Program-made: the position numbers and the translations under genes | The notes under the pieces: generated by a model | Seen by the model: the letters and a program-made list of their open reading frames with translations, nothing else | The model's database searches: none | Told to the model about the DNA's origin: nothing | Source: Bacteroidia bacterium | Lineage (GTDB): Bacteria; Bacteroidota; Bacteroidia; SpSt-205 | Assembly: GCA_026003215.1 (NCBI GenBank) | Contig: BPGV01000001.1 | Span: forward strand, 1,827,729 to 1,891,728 | Reading direction: 5' to 3' | DNA length: 64,000 nt | Shown here: positions 17,167-25,363 of the stretch, piece after piece | Layout of the letters: every line of letters starts with the position of its first letter | How positions within the stretch are numbered: position 1 is the stretch's first letter

Positions 17167-17855
17167 GGTGGACGCTTAGGGTACTCGGTATAGGAGCAAT
17201 AGGGTGGACCCAAGGGGTTTCCGACTCTCTCCAACGGCTTTTTGCGAAAGACCATGCTTTTGATATCGTGGTCTTGCGGAGCTTTCCTCTGCAGACCGCT
17301 ATTAGCGATACTTTCCCTGTGGTACCGTTGCTTTCTGGGCATGTGCGGATGGGGGCGGCGTGGCAGTGGCATGTGTGGCGGAGCGTTGGGGTCGGTGTCC
17401 AGGCAGGATGGGCCTGGGGTAGGGAGGTATTACGGGCTACTTCTGCCAGTACGGCGCCTTACGCTGACTCTATGCCAGCGGGGTATCGGTGGCTCAGGTA
17501 CCGGTTTGGGGCCGTATATGTGCAGGGGAGCTTCCGCTGGGAGAGACGCCGAAGCGATGATATTTTCCCCCAATATTGGATAGAAATAGGCGGTTGGGCC
17601 CAAAGACATATCGCCAGCAGTCTTAAGTATGTAGCTCATCGCCATGGACGGGTTGAGCGGGTGCGCTGGGATGGGGTCTCTGTTTTTTCCCCTTGGCAGG
17701 GCGGATTGTATGCTTCTTTTGGGCGGCAGTGGATAGGATTGTGTGCCTATTATCACCTTTTGCCCCTGTATCGGCGGGGTACCTATGGAGAAGCACCTCC
17801 TCGTTCTTATCCCTCTGCGCCTCGCTGGGAGATAGGCTTTTTGTTAGCCTTGTGA
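17163..17855 (+). CDS. Hypothetical protein, probably outer-membrane beta-barrel
   Basis: The 230-residue protein is not recognised. It begins with a weak signal-like segment ([18 protein letters not shown]). It is rich in Trp, Tyr and Arg, with alternating hydrophobic patterns such as VGVGVQAGWAW, FGAVYVQGSFRW and QGGLYASFGRQWIGLCAYYHL, suggesting membrane beta-strands. GTG 17163 overlaps the clpC stop as GTGA, and only 3 bases separate its stop from ubiX, so it belongs to this transcription unit. Confidence 0.6.
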   Translation: MRWTLRVLGIGAIGWTQGVSDSLQRLFAKDHAFDIVVLRSFPLQTAISDTFPVVPLLSGHVRMGAAWQWHVWRSVGVGVQAGWAWGREVLRATSASTAPYADSMPAGYRWLRYRFGAVYVQGSFRWERRRSDDIFPQYWIEIGGWAQRHIASSLKYVAHRHGRVERVRWDGVSVFSPWQGGLYASFGRQWIGLCAYYHLLPLYRRGTYGEAPPRSYPSAPRWEIGFLLAL

Positions 17856-17858
17856 GGT

Positions 17859-18434
17859 ATGCGCAAGCTCGTCGTGGCCGTCACCGGCGCCAGTGGAAGC
17901 ATTTACGCAGATAGGCTTTTAGAGCGGCTCGCCACCGTGAAGGAACAAACGCCGCTGGCGGTAGCGGTGGTCTTCTCCGAAAATGCCCGCACCGTCTGGG
18001 AGTGGGAACTCCAAAAACCGCTGCCCACGACTTTCCCCGTGTATGAGGCGAAAGATTATTTCGCCCCATTTGCTTCCGGCTCTGCGCAGTATGAGGCGAT
18101 GGTGATAATTCCTTGTTCTATGGGGACGGTAGGACGGTTGGCCGCAGGGGTCTCGGATGACTTGATTACGCGCGCCGCCGATGTGATGCTCAAGGAACGC
18201 CGCAAGCTCATCTTAGTGCCCCGCGAAACGCCTTTACACGCAGGGCACTTGGAACGGCTGTTGTATTTAGCGCGCTTGGGGGCCCTGATTGTGCCGGCGA
18301 TGCCTTCTTTTTATAGTCGGCCTGTATCGGTGGAGGCGCTGGTAGATACAGTCGTGCTACGAGTGTTGGACCTTTTGGGTATCCCGGTGGAAGCGCCGCG
18401 ATGGGGGTCAGAGGCCCCAGGTGCTTCGGTCTAA
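17859..18434 (+). CDS. ubiX: Flavin prenyltransferase UbiX
   Basis: UbiX attaches a dimethylallyl group to FMN to make the prenylated flavin used by UbiD-type decarboxylases. VAVTGASGSIYADRLLERL is the FMN-binding N terminus, and IPCSMGTVGRLAAGVSDDLITRAADVMLKERRKLILVPRETPL is the strongly conserved core. Length (191) is normal. With mqnD at 59.8 kb it may serve a decarboxylation step in menaquinone synthesis, which is inference. The last 27 bases overlap the convergent comM gene. Confidence 0.93.
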   Translation: MRKLVVAVTGASGSIYADRLLERLATVKEQTPLAVAVVFSENARTVWEWELQKPLPTTFPVYEAKDYFAPFASGSAQYEAMVIIPCSMGTVGRLAAGVSDDLITRAADVMLKERRKLILVPRETPLHAGHLERLLYLARLGALIVPAMPSFYSRPVSVEALVDTVVLRVLDLLGIPVEAPRWGSEAPGASV

Positions 18435-19946
18435 GGTGCGGTAGGTGAGGGCCTCCGCTATGTGTTCGGGTCGGATGCGTTCGCTGCCGGCTAAGTCGGC
18501 GATGGTACGAGCTACTTTGAGGATGCGGTCGTAGGCACGTGCGGAGAGCTGGAGGCGTTCCATAGCGCTCTCTAAGAGGCGACGGCCGGGTTCGTCCAGC
18601 CGGCAGAACTCTTCTACGACTTTGGGGGGCATCTGGGCGTTGGTGTAAACCTGGGGTATGTCGCCAAAGCGTTTCAGTTGCAGGGCGCGGGCACGCTCTA
18701 CCCGTTCTCGGATAGTGGCGCTATCTTCTCTGGGGCCGCTATCGGCTAAGGCTTGGGTTTCCACCGGGGTCACTGAAATGTGCAGGTCAATCCTATCTAA
18801 GAGCGGCCCGGAGATGCGTGCGGTGTAGCGTTGTACGGCGCCGGGGGCGCAGGTGCAGGGACGCATAGGGTGAGTATAGTAGCCACAGGGGCAGGGATTC
18901 ATCGCTGCTACCAGCATGAACCGTGCGGGATACTCTACGCGGAAGCGTGCCCGAGCGATTACGATACGGTGTTCTTCCAAAGGCTGCCGAAGTACTTCTA
19001 ACACTTGGCGCTTAAACTCGGGTAGCTCGTCCAGAAAAAGTACGCCATTATGGGCGAGGCTAATCTCGCCGGGCATCGGATAAGCCCCACCCCCCACCAG
19101 CGCTATGTCGCTGATAGTATGATGGGGCGCCCGAAAAGGGCGGCGTGTGACAAGGCCCTGGTGGTCGCGCAGCAGCCCCGCCACAGAATGGATACGTGTG
19201 GTTTCCAGCGATTCTTCCAAGGAAAGAGGGGGGAGAATGGTAGGCAGTCGGCGCGCCAACATGGTTTTCCCCGCGCCTGGGGGCCCAATCAGTAAGATGT
19301 TATGCCCTCCAGCCGCAGCTATCTCTAAGGCGCGTTTTACTTGGGCTTGCCCTTTGACTTCGCTCATGTCTACCTCGTCGGTGGTAGGCTGGCTCTGGAA
19401 AAGCGCTCGTGCATCTATGAATACGCGGTGGAGCGGCAGCCGTCCACTCAGGAAAGCCACCGTCTCTGCCAGCGTCTTGGGGGCATACACCTCTATGTCT
19501 TTGACAATGCCGGCTTCGCCAGCGTTGGCCGGGGGGAGGATGAGGCGGGAGGTGCCTTGCTTGCGTGCCGCAATAGCTATTGGCAGCGCGCCTCGAATAG
19601 GCATAAGGCTCCCATCCAGCGAAAGCTCCCCCATAATCAGCGTGTGATTCCACGCCTCCCCGGCTACTTGCCCAGAAGCCGCCAAGATTCCGATGGCTAT
19701 AGGAAGGTCATATGCTGTTCCTTCTTTGCGCAGGTCTGCCGGCGAGAGGTTTATAATGATTTTCCCCCGTGGAAAAGAAAACCCACTATTGCGTATAGCT
19801 GTCTCTACGCGTTCTCGGCTTTCTTTGACGGCGTTATCCGGCAGACCCACAATAGCATACCCTAACCCCGGTGAAAGATTGACCTCTACGGTTACGGGAT
19901 AGGCATAGATGCCGTAGAGCGCCGCAGCCGGTACTTTCACCAGCAT
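18408..19946 (-). CDS. comM: YifB/ComM family Mg-chelatase-like AAA+ ATPase
   Basis: ComM is a hexameric helicase that promotes branch migration during natural transformation. The N-terminal Lon-like domain (residues 1-170, GIYAYPVTVEVNLSPGLGYAIVGLPDNAVKESRERV) precedes the AAA+ domain with Walker A GPPGAGKTM and Walker B VLFLDELPEF. CPCGYYTHPMRPCTC is a conserved cysteine cluster, and the C-terminal Mg-chelatase-like lid ends in AEALTYRTLDR. The 512-residue length is standard. The start is 28 bases from the divergent membrane gene at 19975. Confidence 0.94.
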   Translation of the reverse strand: MLVKVPAAALYGIYAYPVTVEVNLSPGLGYAIVGLPDNAVKESRERVETAIRNSGFSFPRGKIIINLSPADLRKEGTAYDLPIAIGILAASGQVAGEAWNHTLIMGELSLDGSLMPIRGALPIAIAARKQGTSRLILPPANAGEAGIVKDIEVYAPKTLAETVAFLSGRLPLHRVFIDARALFQSQPTTDEVDMSEVKGQAQVKRALEIAAAGGHNILLIGPPGAGKTMLARRLPTILPPLSLEESLETTRIHSVAGLLRDHQGLVTRRPFRAPHHTISDIALVGGGAYPMPGEISLAHNGVLFLDELPEFKRQVLEVLRQPLEEHRIVIARARFRVEYPARFMLVAAMNPCPCGYYTHPMRPCTCAPGAVQRYTARISGPLLDRIDLHISVTPVETQALADSGPREDSATIRERVERARALQLKRFGDIPQVYTNAQMPPKVVEEFCRLDEPGRRLLESAMERLQLSARAYDRILKVARTIADLAGSERIRPEHIAEALTYRTLDRSTWGL

Positions 19947-19962
19947 AGGGGGGTAAGATAGG

Positions 19963-19974
19963 TAACTTTGGCCG
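19963..19974 (+). promoter_or_regulatory. -7 promoter box abutting the 19975 membrane gene
   Basis: TAACTTTG at 19963-19970 matches TAnnTTTG and is followed by GCCG and ATG 19975. On the other strand comM has only a weaker candidate, TATCTTAC, before its start. Confidence 0.6.
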
Positions 19975-21222
19975 ATGGTGGTACTGGACCCCTTGCGAGA
20001 ACTCTTCGGGTTTGGGTTGGTAGGCGCATGGCTGGGCTATACCGCTTATTGGCTGGAATGGCACCGTAAGCCCTTTTGGGTGTATGCCGTTTTAGTGGCC
20101 CGCATCTTCGCAGCATGGGCCTTCGGATGGCTCTATGCTCGCTATTATTGCTTTGGCGATACCTTAAAAGTATATCTTACCGCTGGCCGCCTCTCCTACT
20201 ACCTATGGCATGAACCGGGCGTAGCCTTAGCTTTATTTTTCAAAGAGTTTTCCTACAACTGGGAAAAAGTAGGTTGGCAGGTGTTCTTTCAAGATATAGA
20301 GCTTTTTGGCTACGATTACGAGTGGAGCGAACCCAGTAACTATATTTTTTATCGCTTGGCCGTCTTGCCTTATGTAGCGGCTGGGGGGAGTTATTATGGG
20401 CTTCAGGGGCTGATGGGGCTGATAGGCGGCTTGCTTACATATGCGGCCTACAGGCGGTGGGAGACAGTTATTTCTTTGCCACGCTATTTCTGGGTGTTTC
20501 TTTTCTTATGGCCGAGTGTAGCGTTTTGGTTTTCTGGGGCGCTCCGAGATACGTTGGTGTTTCCGCTTATGCTATATGGGGCGGCATGGGTGGCTTCGGT
20601 AAGGCACTGGCGCGATATAGGGGGGGGGCTGGCCCTGGTAGCCGTGCTGCTCCTGCGCCCGGAAAGTATGCCCTTGGCGATAGGAGTGGGACTCTTCTTG
20701 CGCTTCCCTTCGTGGTGGGCAATAAGTGTGGGAAGTGTAGTTGGCGTCCTCGCTTTTATGTATTGGGTAGGCCCCTGGGCCTATCGGTATCGTGCGGAAG
20801 CTTTGGCGCCGGTACTGCATCCAGAGCTGCCTGAGGCCAGTGTGTTTTACTTGGATTTTAAGCCTACGCCTTGGGGGGTATGGAAGGGCTTAGGGGGAGG
20901 GATAGTCTATGGACTCTTAGGGCCTTTGCCTTGGCATATTCAGAAGCTTTTGGTAGCTGTTTATGCGCTGGAAGCTTGGGTCGGTGCAGGGCTTATGGCG
21001 TATTGGGGGCTGTGGGCGTGGTGGCGTGGGGGATGGAAGCGGTCTTATGTCGCCCTGCTCCTATTAGGGGTTATAGTAGTAGGAGGAGTGGCGATGGCGG
21101 TGCCGTATTGGGGGACGCTGGCGCGGCAGCGAGTCTATGGGCTGTGTTGGATGGCCTTAGGGATAGCTGCTGCCGTCCAAGAAGGTACGCAGCGTGCCCA
21201 AAACCGCCTGGGCCAGCCGTAG
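19975..21222 (+). CDS. Polytopic membrane protein of unknown function
   Basis: The 415-residue protein has about ten hydrophobic segments and is rich in Trp, Tyr and Gly. Conserved-looking loops include RYYCFGDTLKVYLTAGRLSYY near residue 60 and the charged loop DIELFGYDYEWSEPSNYIFYR near 105. The fold pattern resembles the lipid-linked sugar polymerase/GT-C type membrane proteins of Bacteroidota, but I see no diagnostic motif and make no functional claim. Its last 66 bases overlap the convergent hydroxyacid dehydrogenase, the longest tail-to-tail overlap in the window. Confidence 0.7.
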   Translation: MVVLDPLRELFGFGLVGAWLGYTAYWLEWHRKPFWVYAVLVARIFAAWAFGWLYARYYCFGDTLKVYLTAGRLSYYLWHEPGVALALFFKEFSYNWEKVGWQVFFQDIELFGYDYEWSEPSNYIFYRLAVLPYVAAGGSYYGLQGLMGLIGGLLTYAAYRRWETVISLPRYFWVFLFLWPSVAFWFSGALRDTLVFPLMLYGAAWVASVRHWRDIGGGLALVAVLLLRPESMPLAIGVGLFLRFPSWWAISVGSVVGVLAFMYWVGPWAYRYRAEALAPVLHPELPEASVFYLDFKPTPWGVWKGLGGGIVYGLLGPLPWHIQKLLVAVYALEAWVGAGLMAYWGLWAWWRGGWKRSYVALLLLGVIVVGGVAMAVPYWGTLARQRVYGLCWMALGIAAAVQEGTQRAQNRLGQP

Positions 21223-22113
21223 CTCACTCTCCTGGCTTACCCCGGCGATGTGTGGCGTAAGTAATACCGCCGGATGCTGACGCAGGTAAGCCCAAGCTTC
21301 TTGGTCGGCCGATGAGAGTTTGGCTGGCGGCTCTTCTGGCAGGGTATCTATGGCAGCCCCCCATACTTTGCCTGCAGATAGTGCTTGAGCTAAGGCGGGC
21401 AAGGACACAATTCCGCCTCGTGCAGCATTAATAAGGGCAATCGGACGAGAGAACCGCTTGAAAAAACTTTCATCCACCCACCCCCGTGTCTCGGGCGTGA
21501 GGGGTATATGTAGGCTCACCACATCGGCTTCTTCATAGAGGGTTTCTAAGGGCACTTCGTGAATGCCGTTACCGCCAAAGCCGCTTTTGTATTTGTCGTA
21601 TGCCAGTACGGTGGCGCCTATGGCTACCAAGAGTCGGGCCGTGCGGCTTCCATTTTCACCGAAGCCGATAAGGCCTACTTTCAAGGCGGGGAGTTCTCGG
21701 CCTATGAAGGTCTTACGCTGCCAGGTGTTCTGCTCACGCAGGGCATGGTGGGCGGGTAAAAAACCACGGCAGAGGGAAAGGATAGCGGCTGCTACGTATT
21801 CTGCCACAGGGGCAGCGTTGGCTTGGGGCGTACTACGCAGAGCGATACCTCGGCGGGCCAAGGCTTCTTTGTCTATGTGTTCGGTGCCTGAGCCTGCCCG
21901 TAGGATAAGCCGCAGCTTAGGGGCATGGGATAGTAGGGACTCGTCTATGGGGATAGCCCCGCGCAGGATCCATAGCTCTATTTCGGGGAGGACAGCCGTG
22001 ATGGCAGGGTGGGTAGGAGTAGGGAGCGTGTAGAGTTGAATCTCTGACCAAGTAGAGAGCGTATCAAGAAGTAGGGGGTGGTAAGACTCGGTAAGGAGTA
22101 CCGTGGTGGGCAT
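21157..22113 (-). CDS. D-isomer-specific 2-hydroxyacid dehydrogenase (phosphoglycerate dehydrogenase-like)
   Basis: The NAD-binding segment VGLIGFGENGSRTARLLVAIGATVLAYD, the Arg-containing LINAARGGIV and the LTPHIAG His segment are those of the D-2-hydroxyacid dehydrogenase family. At 318 residues it lacks the C-terminal ACT domain of full-length SerA. It could be a short phosphoglycerate dehydrogenase for serine synthesis or a glyoxylate/hydroxypyruvate reductase. ATG 22113 (MPTTVLLTESYHP) is chosen; it overlaps the end of the NUDIX gene by 50 bases. This is the last gene of a six-gene minus-strand operon. Confidence 0.85.
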   Translation of the reverse strand: MPTTVLLTESYHPLLLDTLSTWSEIQLYTLPTPTHPAITAVLPEIELWILRGAIPIDESLLSHAPKLRLILRAGSGTEHIDKEALARRGIALRSTPQANAAPVAEYVAAAILSLCRGFLPAHHALREQNTWQRKTFIGRELPALKVGLIGFGENGSRTARLLVAIGATVLAYDKYKSGFGGNGIHEVPLETLYEEADVVSLHIPLTPETRGWVDESFFKRFSRPIALINAARGGIVSLPALAQALSAGKVWGAAIDTLPEEPPAKLSSADQEAWAYLRQHPAVLLTPHIAGVSQESELRLAQAVLGTLRTFLDGSSYP

Positions 22114-22651
22114 AGTAGAGGAGTGTATGGGCGAGGGTTTGAAGGTTTTGGGTGGTGGAAAGGATTTGGTCGGGCGGCAGGGCAAGTAGGAAGAGTTTTT
22201 CGCCGGCGGGGGTATAGCGGAAGGGTTTTTGGGCGTAGGCCTCCAGGACAGTGGCCGGTACCATCAGCCGAGCCGCATAAAAGAAACCCGACTCATGCCA
22301 AAAGGCCGGCGAAGGATAAAGCGGTTTTTCATGGAGGGGCGTAAGGTCCTCGGGGAGGAGGAGCCAGCCTGTTTCTTCAGCCAGCTCCCGCAGGGCTGCT
22401 TGTAGGGGCGATTCGCCCGGGTCTATCATACCAGCGGGGTGTTCCCAAGAGACTGTTTGGAGCGTAGGTCTTTCTTGGCCTACAAGTAAGAAGGCTTCTT
22501 GTCCCTCGGGCGTGAGGAGGTGTAGGCATACCCCTACAAACTGGCCTCTATGCACCACGAGTCGACTCTCCCCCGAAGGAAGGAGTCTTTCCTCCACTTG
22601 CAGGAGGGGATGCTGCCACAAAATTCGGCTTTCAGGAACCTGCTTTTCCAT
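22064..22651 (-). CDS. NUDIX hydrolase
   Basis: The NUDIX box is clear: GMIDPGESPLQAALRELAEETGW fits G-x5-E-x7-REUxEExGU and binds Mg2+. Length is 195 residues from ATG 22651, with an extra N-terminal strand region as in ADP-ribose pyrophosphatases. Substrate is probably ADP-ribose or a similar nucleoside diphosphate derivative, which is inference. It overlaps DUF502 upstream by 20 bases and the dehydrogenase downstream by 50 bases. Confidence 0.85.
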   Translation of the reverse strand: MEKQVPESRILWQHPLLQVEERLLPSGESRLVVHRGQFVGVCLHLLTPEGQEAFLLVGQERPTLQTVSWEHPAGMIDPGESPLQAALRELAEETGWLLLPEDLTPLHEKPLYPSPAFWHESGFFYAARLMVPATVLEAYAQKPFRYTPAGEKLFLLALPPDQILSTTQNLQTLAHTLLYYAHHGTPYRVLPPPTS

Positions 22652-23225
22652 CGGCACTTTCGGTAGGGGTCACCAAGCCGCCAGAAATCACAAAGCGCAG
22701 TGCTTCTGCCCCTTTCATCGGGATTTCTTGGATCTGGTCTCGGGGTACAAACACGAGCTGCCCCATAAAACTAAGGGCATAGGGCAGGTATACCGCTACA
22801 AGGGGAAGAGGTGGGAGAGGATTTTCATGGGTGAGGAAGCCCAGCTGGTAGGTTTCGCTTTGGGGATGCAGGCGCACAAGTACAGGTCTATCAAACCGTA
22901 CGGAACGCCGAGAGTTTTCAATCAAATCCCGTATAGAGCTATAAATGAAGCCGATGAAGGGTATTTTGCGTATGCGGTTTTCTATGAAGTTTATGAGAGA
23001 AGGGCCTATCCAGTGGGTGCTTAGATAGCCTAAGAGCGTCAGCCCCACTATGAGAATGAGACTCCCCAAGCCTGGGAAGCCCGTGGGGATGATATTATCC
23101 AGCCAGCGGAGTAAGACCCATAAGATATACAGCGTGGCGAGGGCCGGCAGGAAAAGGAATACCCCCCTAAGGAAATACCGGAAAAGTAGGGCAAACAGGA
23201 GCTTAGGACGGGAGAGAAAGTTCAT
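22632..23225 (-). CDS. DUF502 family membrane protein
   Basis: The 197-residue protein has two hydrophobic segments in the first 75 residues (FRYFLRGVFLFLPALATLYILWVLL and LGSLILIVGLTLLGYLSTHW), then a conserved IPFIGFIYSSIRDLIENS segment and a soluble C-terminal part with VFVPRDQIQEIPMKGAEALRFVISGG. This pattern is that of DUF502, a conserved inner-membrane family of unknown function. The start overlaps the end of lpxD by 23 bases and its end overlaps the NUDIX gene. Confidence 0.85.
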   Translation of the reverse strand: MNFLSRPKLLFALLFRYFLRGVFLFLPALATLYILWVLLRWLDNIIPTGFPGLGSLILIVGLTLLGYLSTHWIGPSLINFIENRIRKIPFIGFIYSSIRDLIENSRRSVRFDRPVLVRLHPQSETYQLGFLTHENPLPPLPLVAVYLPYALSFMGQLVFVPRDQIQEIPMKGAEALRFVISGGLVTPTESADGKAGS

Positions 23226-24225
23226 CGTGGGCTTGGCCGTTGCTGTTGGGTGGGTCTAAGGTGCGCAGGAGACGAGGTAGGCGTCCCATGGAAGCAATCT
23301 CGCGCCAAGCTTTCTTGACTTCCTTAGCGATGAAGCCGAAATACACTTTGCCGCCTTCTAAGGAGGTGAGGACGCCGGATTTAGCCAGTACGGTGGCACG
23401 CGGTCCAATCCGAATCCCACTTGGAATGCCTACTTGTCCCCATAAGATGACCCCATCTTCAATCACGCAAGCGCCGGCTATTCCTACCTGAGCCGCTATT
23501 TGACAGTTTCGCCCGATGAAGGTATCGTGTCCAATCTGTACCAGGTTATCAATCTTGGTATGGTCGCCTATATAGGTATCGGAGGTAACGCCGCGATCTA
23601 TGGTGGTATTGGCGCCGATTTCTACGTAATCGCCAATCACCACGCGCCCTTTACTCAGGAGGCGTTCGGAGCCAGCGGGGTTGCGTTTGTAGTAAAACGC
23701 TTCGCCGCCGATCACGCAGCCCGACTGAATGACCACATGGCTTCCGATATAGCAGTTGGGGCCGATGGTGACATTGGGATAGATGAGGGTATCTCGTCCG
23801 ATGTAGCAGTTTGGGCCGATAGTGGTATTGTGGCCTATGTGGCAGCCGGGTTCTATGTAGGTATTTTCGCCAATCACGACATTTTGACCAATCGCTACCC
23901 CTTCAAAAGATGCCTGAGTGGGCGCAAAGGTGGGCAAGGTAGCGGGTTGGAAGTATTCCAGCAGCCGATTGAAGTCTCGGAAAGGGAAAGGGGTAAGTAT
24001 CAGCGCTTTAGTAGGGGGCGGCTCTACCCTTTGGTTAATCAGGATTACCGAAGCGGCGCTTTCCATGGCTTTGCGGAAGTACTTCGGCACATCGGTGAAG
24101 GTCAGGTCCCCTGGCCCTACGCGGTGTATCTCATTGATGCCTGTGACGGGGATCGTAGGGTCACCTATCAAAGAACCGCCCAAAATTTCGGCTATTTGTG
24201 CCGCTGTATGCGCAGGTATCTTCAT
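23203..24225 (-). CDS. lpxD: UDP-3-O-(3-hydroxyacyl)glucosamine N-acyltransferase
   Basis: LpxD adds the second hydroxyacyl chain in lipid A synthesis. The N-terminal uridine-binding domain is followed from about residue 100 by hexapeptide repeats of a left-handed beta-helix (IGENTYIEPGCHIGHNTTIGPNCYIG and so on). QIGHDTFIGRNCQIAAQVGIAG carries the catalytic His. The total of 340 residues is normal. ATG 24225 is used because it overlaps the dcd stop as ATGA. Its presence confirms a Gram-negative outer membrane with lipid A. Confidence 0.94.
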   Translation of the reverse strand: MKIPAHTAAQIAEILGGSLIGDPTIPVTGINEIHRVGPGDLTFTDVPKYFRKAMESAASVILINQRVEPPPTKALILTPFPFRDFNRLLEYFQPATLPTFAPTQASFEGVAIGQNVVIGENTYIEPGCHIGHNTTIGPNCYIGRDTLIYPNVTIGPNCYIGSHVVIQSGCVIGGEAFYYKRNPAGSERLLSKGRVVIGDYVEIGANTTIDRGVTSDTYIGDHTKIDNLVQIGHDTFIGRNCQIAAQVGIAGACVIEDGVILWGQVGIPSGIRIGPRATVLAKSGVLTSLEGGKVYFGFIAKEVKKAWREIASMGRLPRLLRTLDPPNSNGQAHDELSLPS

Positions 24226-24764
24226 AAAGGATGAAAGTTTTTCCAATATAATGAAGGCATAGGTAGGGGATCGCGCTGGGTATATTTGGCGGCGGGCCGG
24301 GCTACATAGGGGACCTCGGCAGGGCCTTGTAAGGCAAAGAAAATAAGCTGACCAATCGGCATCCCCGCATAGACCCGCACGGGCTGAATGACCGTAATCT
24401 CTAAGGTCCAGTGGTTACAAAAGCCTACATCCCCTTTACTGGCGGTGGCGTGAATCTGTATCCCCAGCCGGCCTATACTGCTTTTACCTTCTAAGAAGGG
24501 GACATAAGCATGGCTTTCGGTATATTCTTCGGTAGCAGCTAAGTACAAGACACCTGGCACCAAGTATAATCCCTTGGGAGGGATTTTTATCAGGTTGGAG
24601 GGCGTAGGCCTGCGGGCATCCAGTACAGGCGCTGCATATACCCGCAAGTAAGGACCCAAGTGTACATCATAGCTATTGCTACCGAGGGCTTCTTTGCGAA
24701 AAGGTTCTATTTTGATATCGCCTTTTTCTATGGCGGCGAGAATCTGGGTATCAGAAAGTATCAT
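24222..24764 (-). CDS. dcd: dCTP deaminase
   Basis: Dcd converts dCTP to dUTP in pyrimidine deoxynucleotide synthesis. MILSDTQILAAIEKGDIKIEPF, LGSNSYDVHLG, FLEGKSSIGRLGIQIHATAS and the active-site region GDVGFCNHWTLEI are all conserved family segments. Length 180 fits. Both ends overlap neighbours by 4 bases (divIVA upstream, lpxD downstream), indicating translational coupling. Confidence 0.93.
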   Translation of the reverse strand: MILSDTQILAAIEKGDIKIEPFRKEALGSNSYDVHLGPYLRVYAAPVLDARRPTPSNLIKIPPKGLYLVPGVLYLAATEEYTESHAYVPFLEGKSSIGRLGIQIHATASKGDVGFCNHWTLEITVIQPVRVYAGMPIGQLIFFALQGPAEVPYVARPAAKYTQRDPLPMPSLYWKNFHPL

Positions 24765-25324
24765 AGTTTCTCGGCGATTTTAGCGGCCCAAGTGTGTGTA
24801 GTGGGGGGCGGCGTGGTAAGGGGCGGCGGCGTAACCGGTGTGTTAGTTTTAGTGGCTGCCGTAGAAATAACACTGCCAGAGACTTGGCTGAGCTGCTCCA
24901 GCTTTTCTAACTGGAGGGTTAAGAATGAACGCAGCTCCAAGAGAATATCTTGGCGGCGCTGCTGCAAAGCCCGTATAGCTTCTTCCAGCTGTTCTTTACG
25001 CCGTTCTGTCTGAGCCAGTATTTCTTGGGCTTTTTGTTGCGCCTCAGCTATAAGAAGGGCTGCTTTTTGTTCGGCGGTGTGGAGGGTAGAACGGCTGGTC
25101 TCCTCCGCTTGTAGGAGGGTCTTTTGCAAAAGAGCTTCCATTTCTTTATACCTTTGCAGCTCAGTGGTGAGCTGCTCTACTTTTTGCCTAAGCTGGTGTT
25201 TTTCTTCTAATAGGGCGGCCCATTCCTGCGCTACTTGTCGTAAAAAAGTCTTTACCTCCTCGGGGTCGTAGCCGCGTAGGGTTTTATTGAAGGTTTGATT
25301 TTGGATGTCTATGGGGGTGAGCAT
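24761..25324 (-). CDS. DivIVA-domain coiled-coil protein
   Basis: LTPIDIQNQTFNKTLRGYDPEEVKTFLRQVAQEW at the N terminus is the DivIVA membrane-binding domain with the characteristic GYDPEEV. Residues 35-130 form a long coiled coil rich in Glu, Gln and Leu, and the tail from about 150 is Thr/Pro-rich and disordered. DivIVA proteins mark curved membrane at poles or septa; the role in Bacteroidota is not established. It is the first gene of a six-gene operon. A TACCTTTG box (25346-25339) lies 14 bases before the start. Confidence 0.88.
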   Translation of the reverse strand: MLTPIDIQNQTFNKTLRGYDPEEVKTFLRQVAQEWAALLEEKHQLRQKVEQLTTELQRYKEMEALLQKTLLQAEETSRSTLHTAEQKAALLIAEAQQKAQEILAQTERRKEQLEEAIRALQQRRQDILLELRSFLTLQLEKLEQLSQVSGSVISTAATKTNTPVTPPPLTTPPPTTHTWAAKIAEKL

Positions 25325-25346
25325 AGAGGCCAGTGAAGCAAAGGTA
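25325..25346 (-). promoter_or_regulatory. Promoter box of the divIVA-dcd-lpxD operon
   Basis: TACCTTTG on the minus strand at 25346-25339, with 14 bases to ATG 25324, so a short leader of about 10 bases is expected. Confidence 0.5.
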
Positions 25347-25363
25347 CCAAAAACCGTGCCTAC

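Noticed and set aside
23500-24234. 244-codon plus-strand frame
   Set aside because: Lies wholly inside lpxD on the opposite strand; its periodic look comes from the hexapeptide repeats of LpxD.
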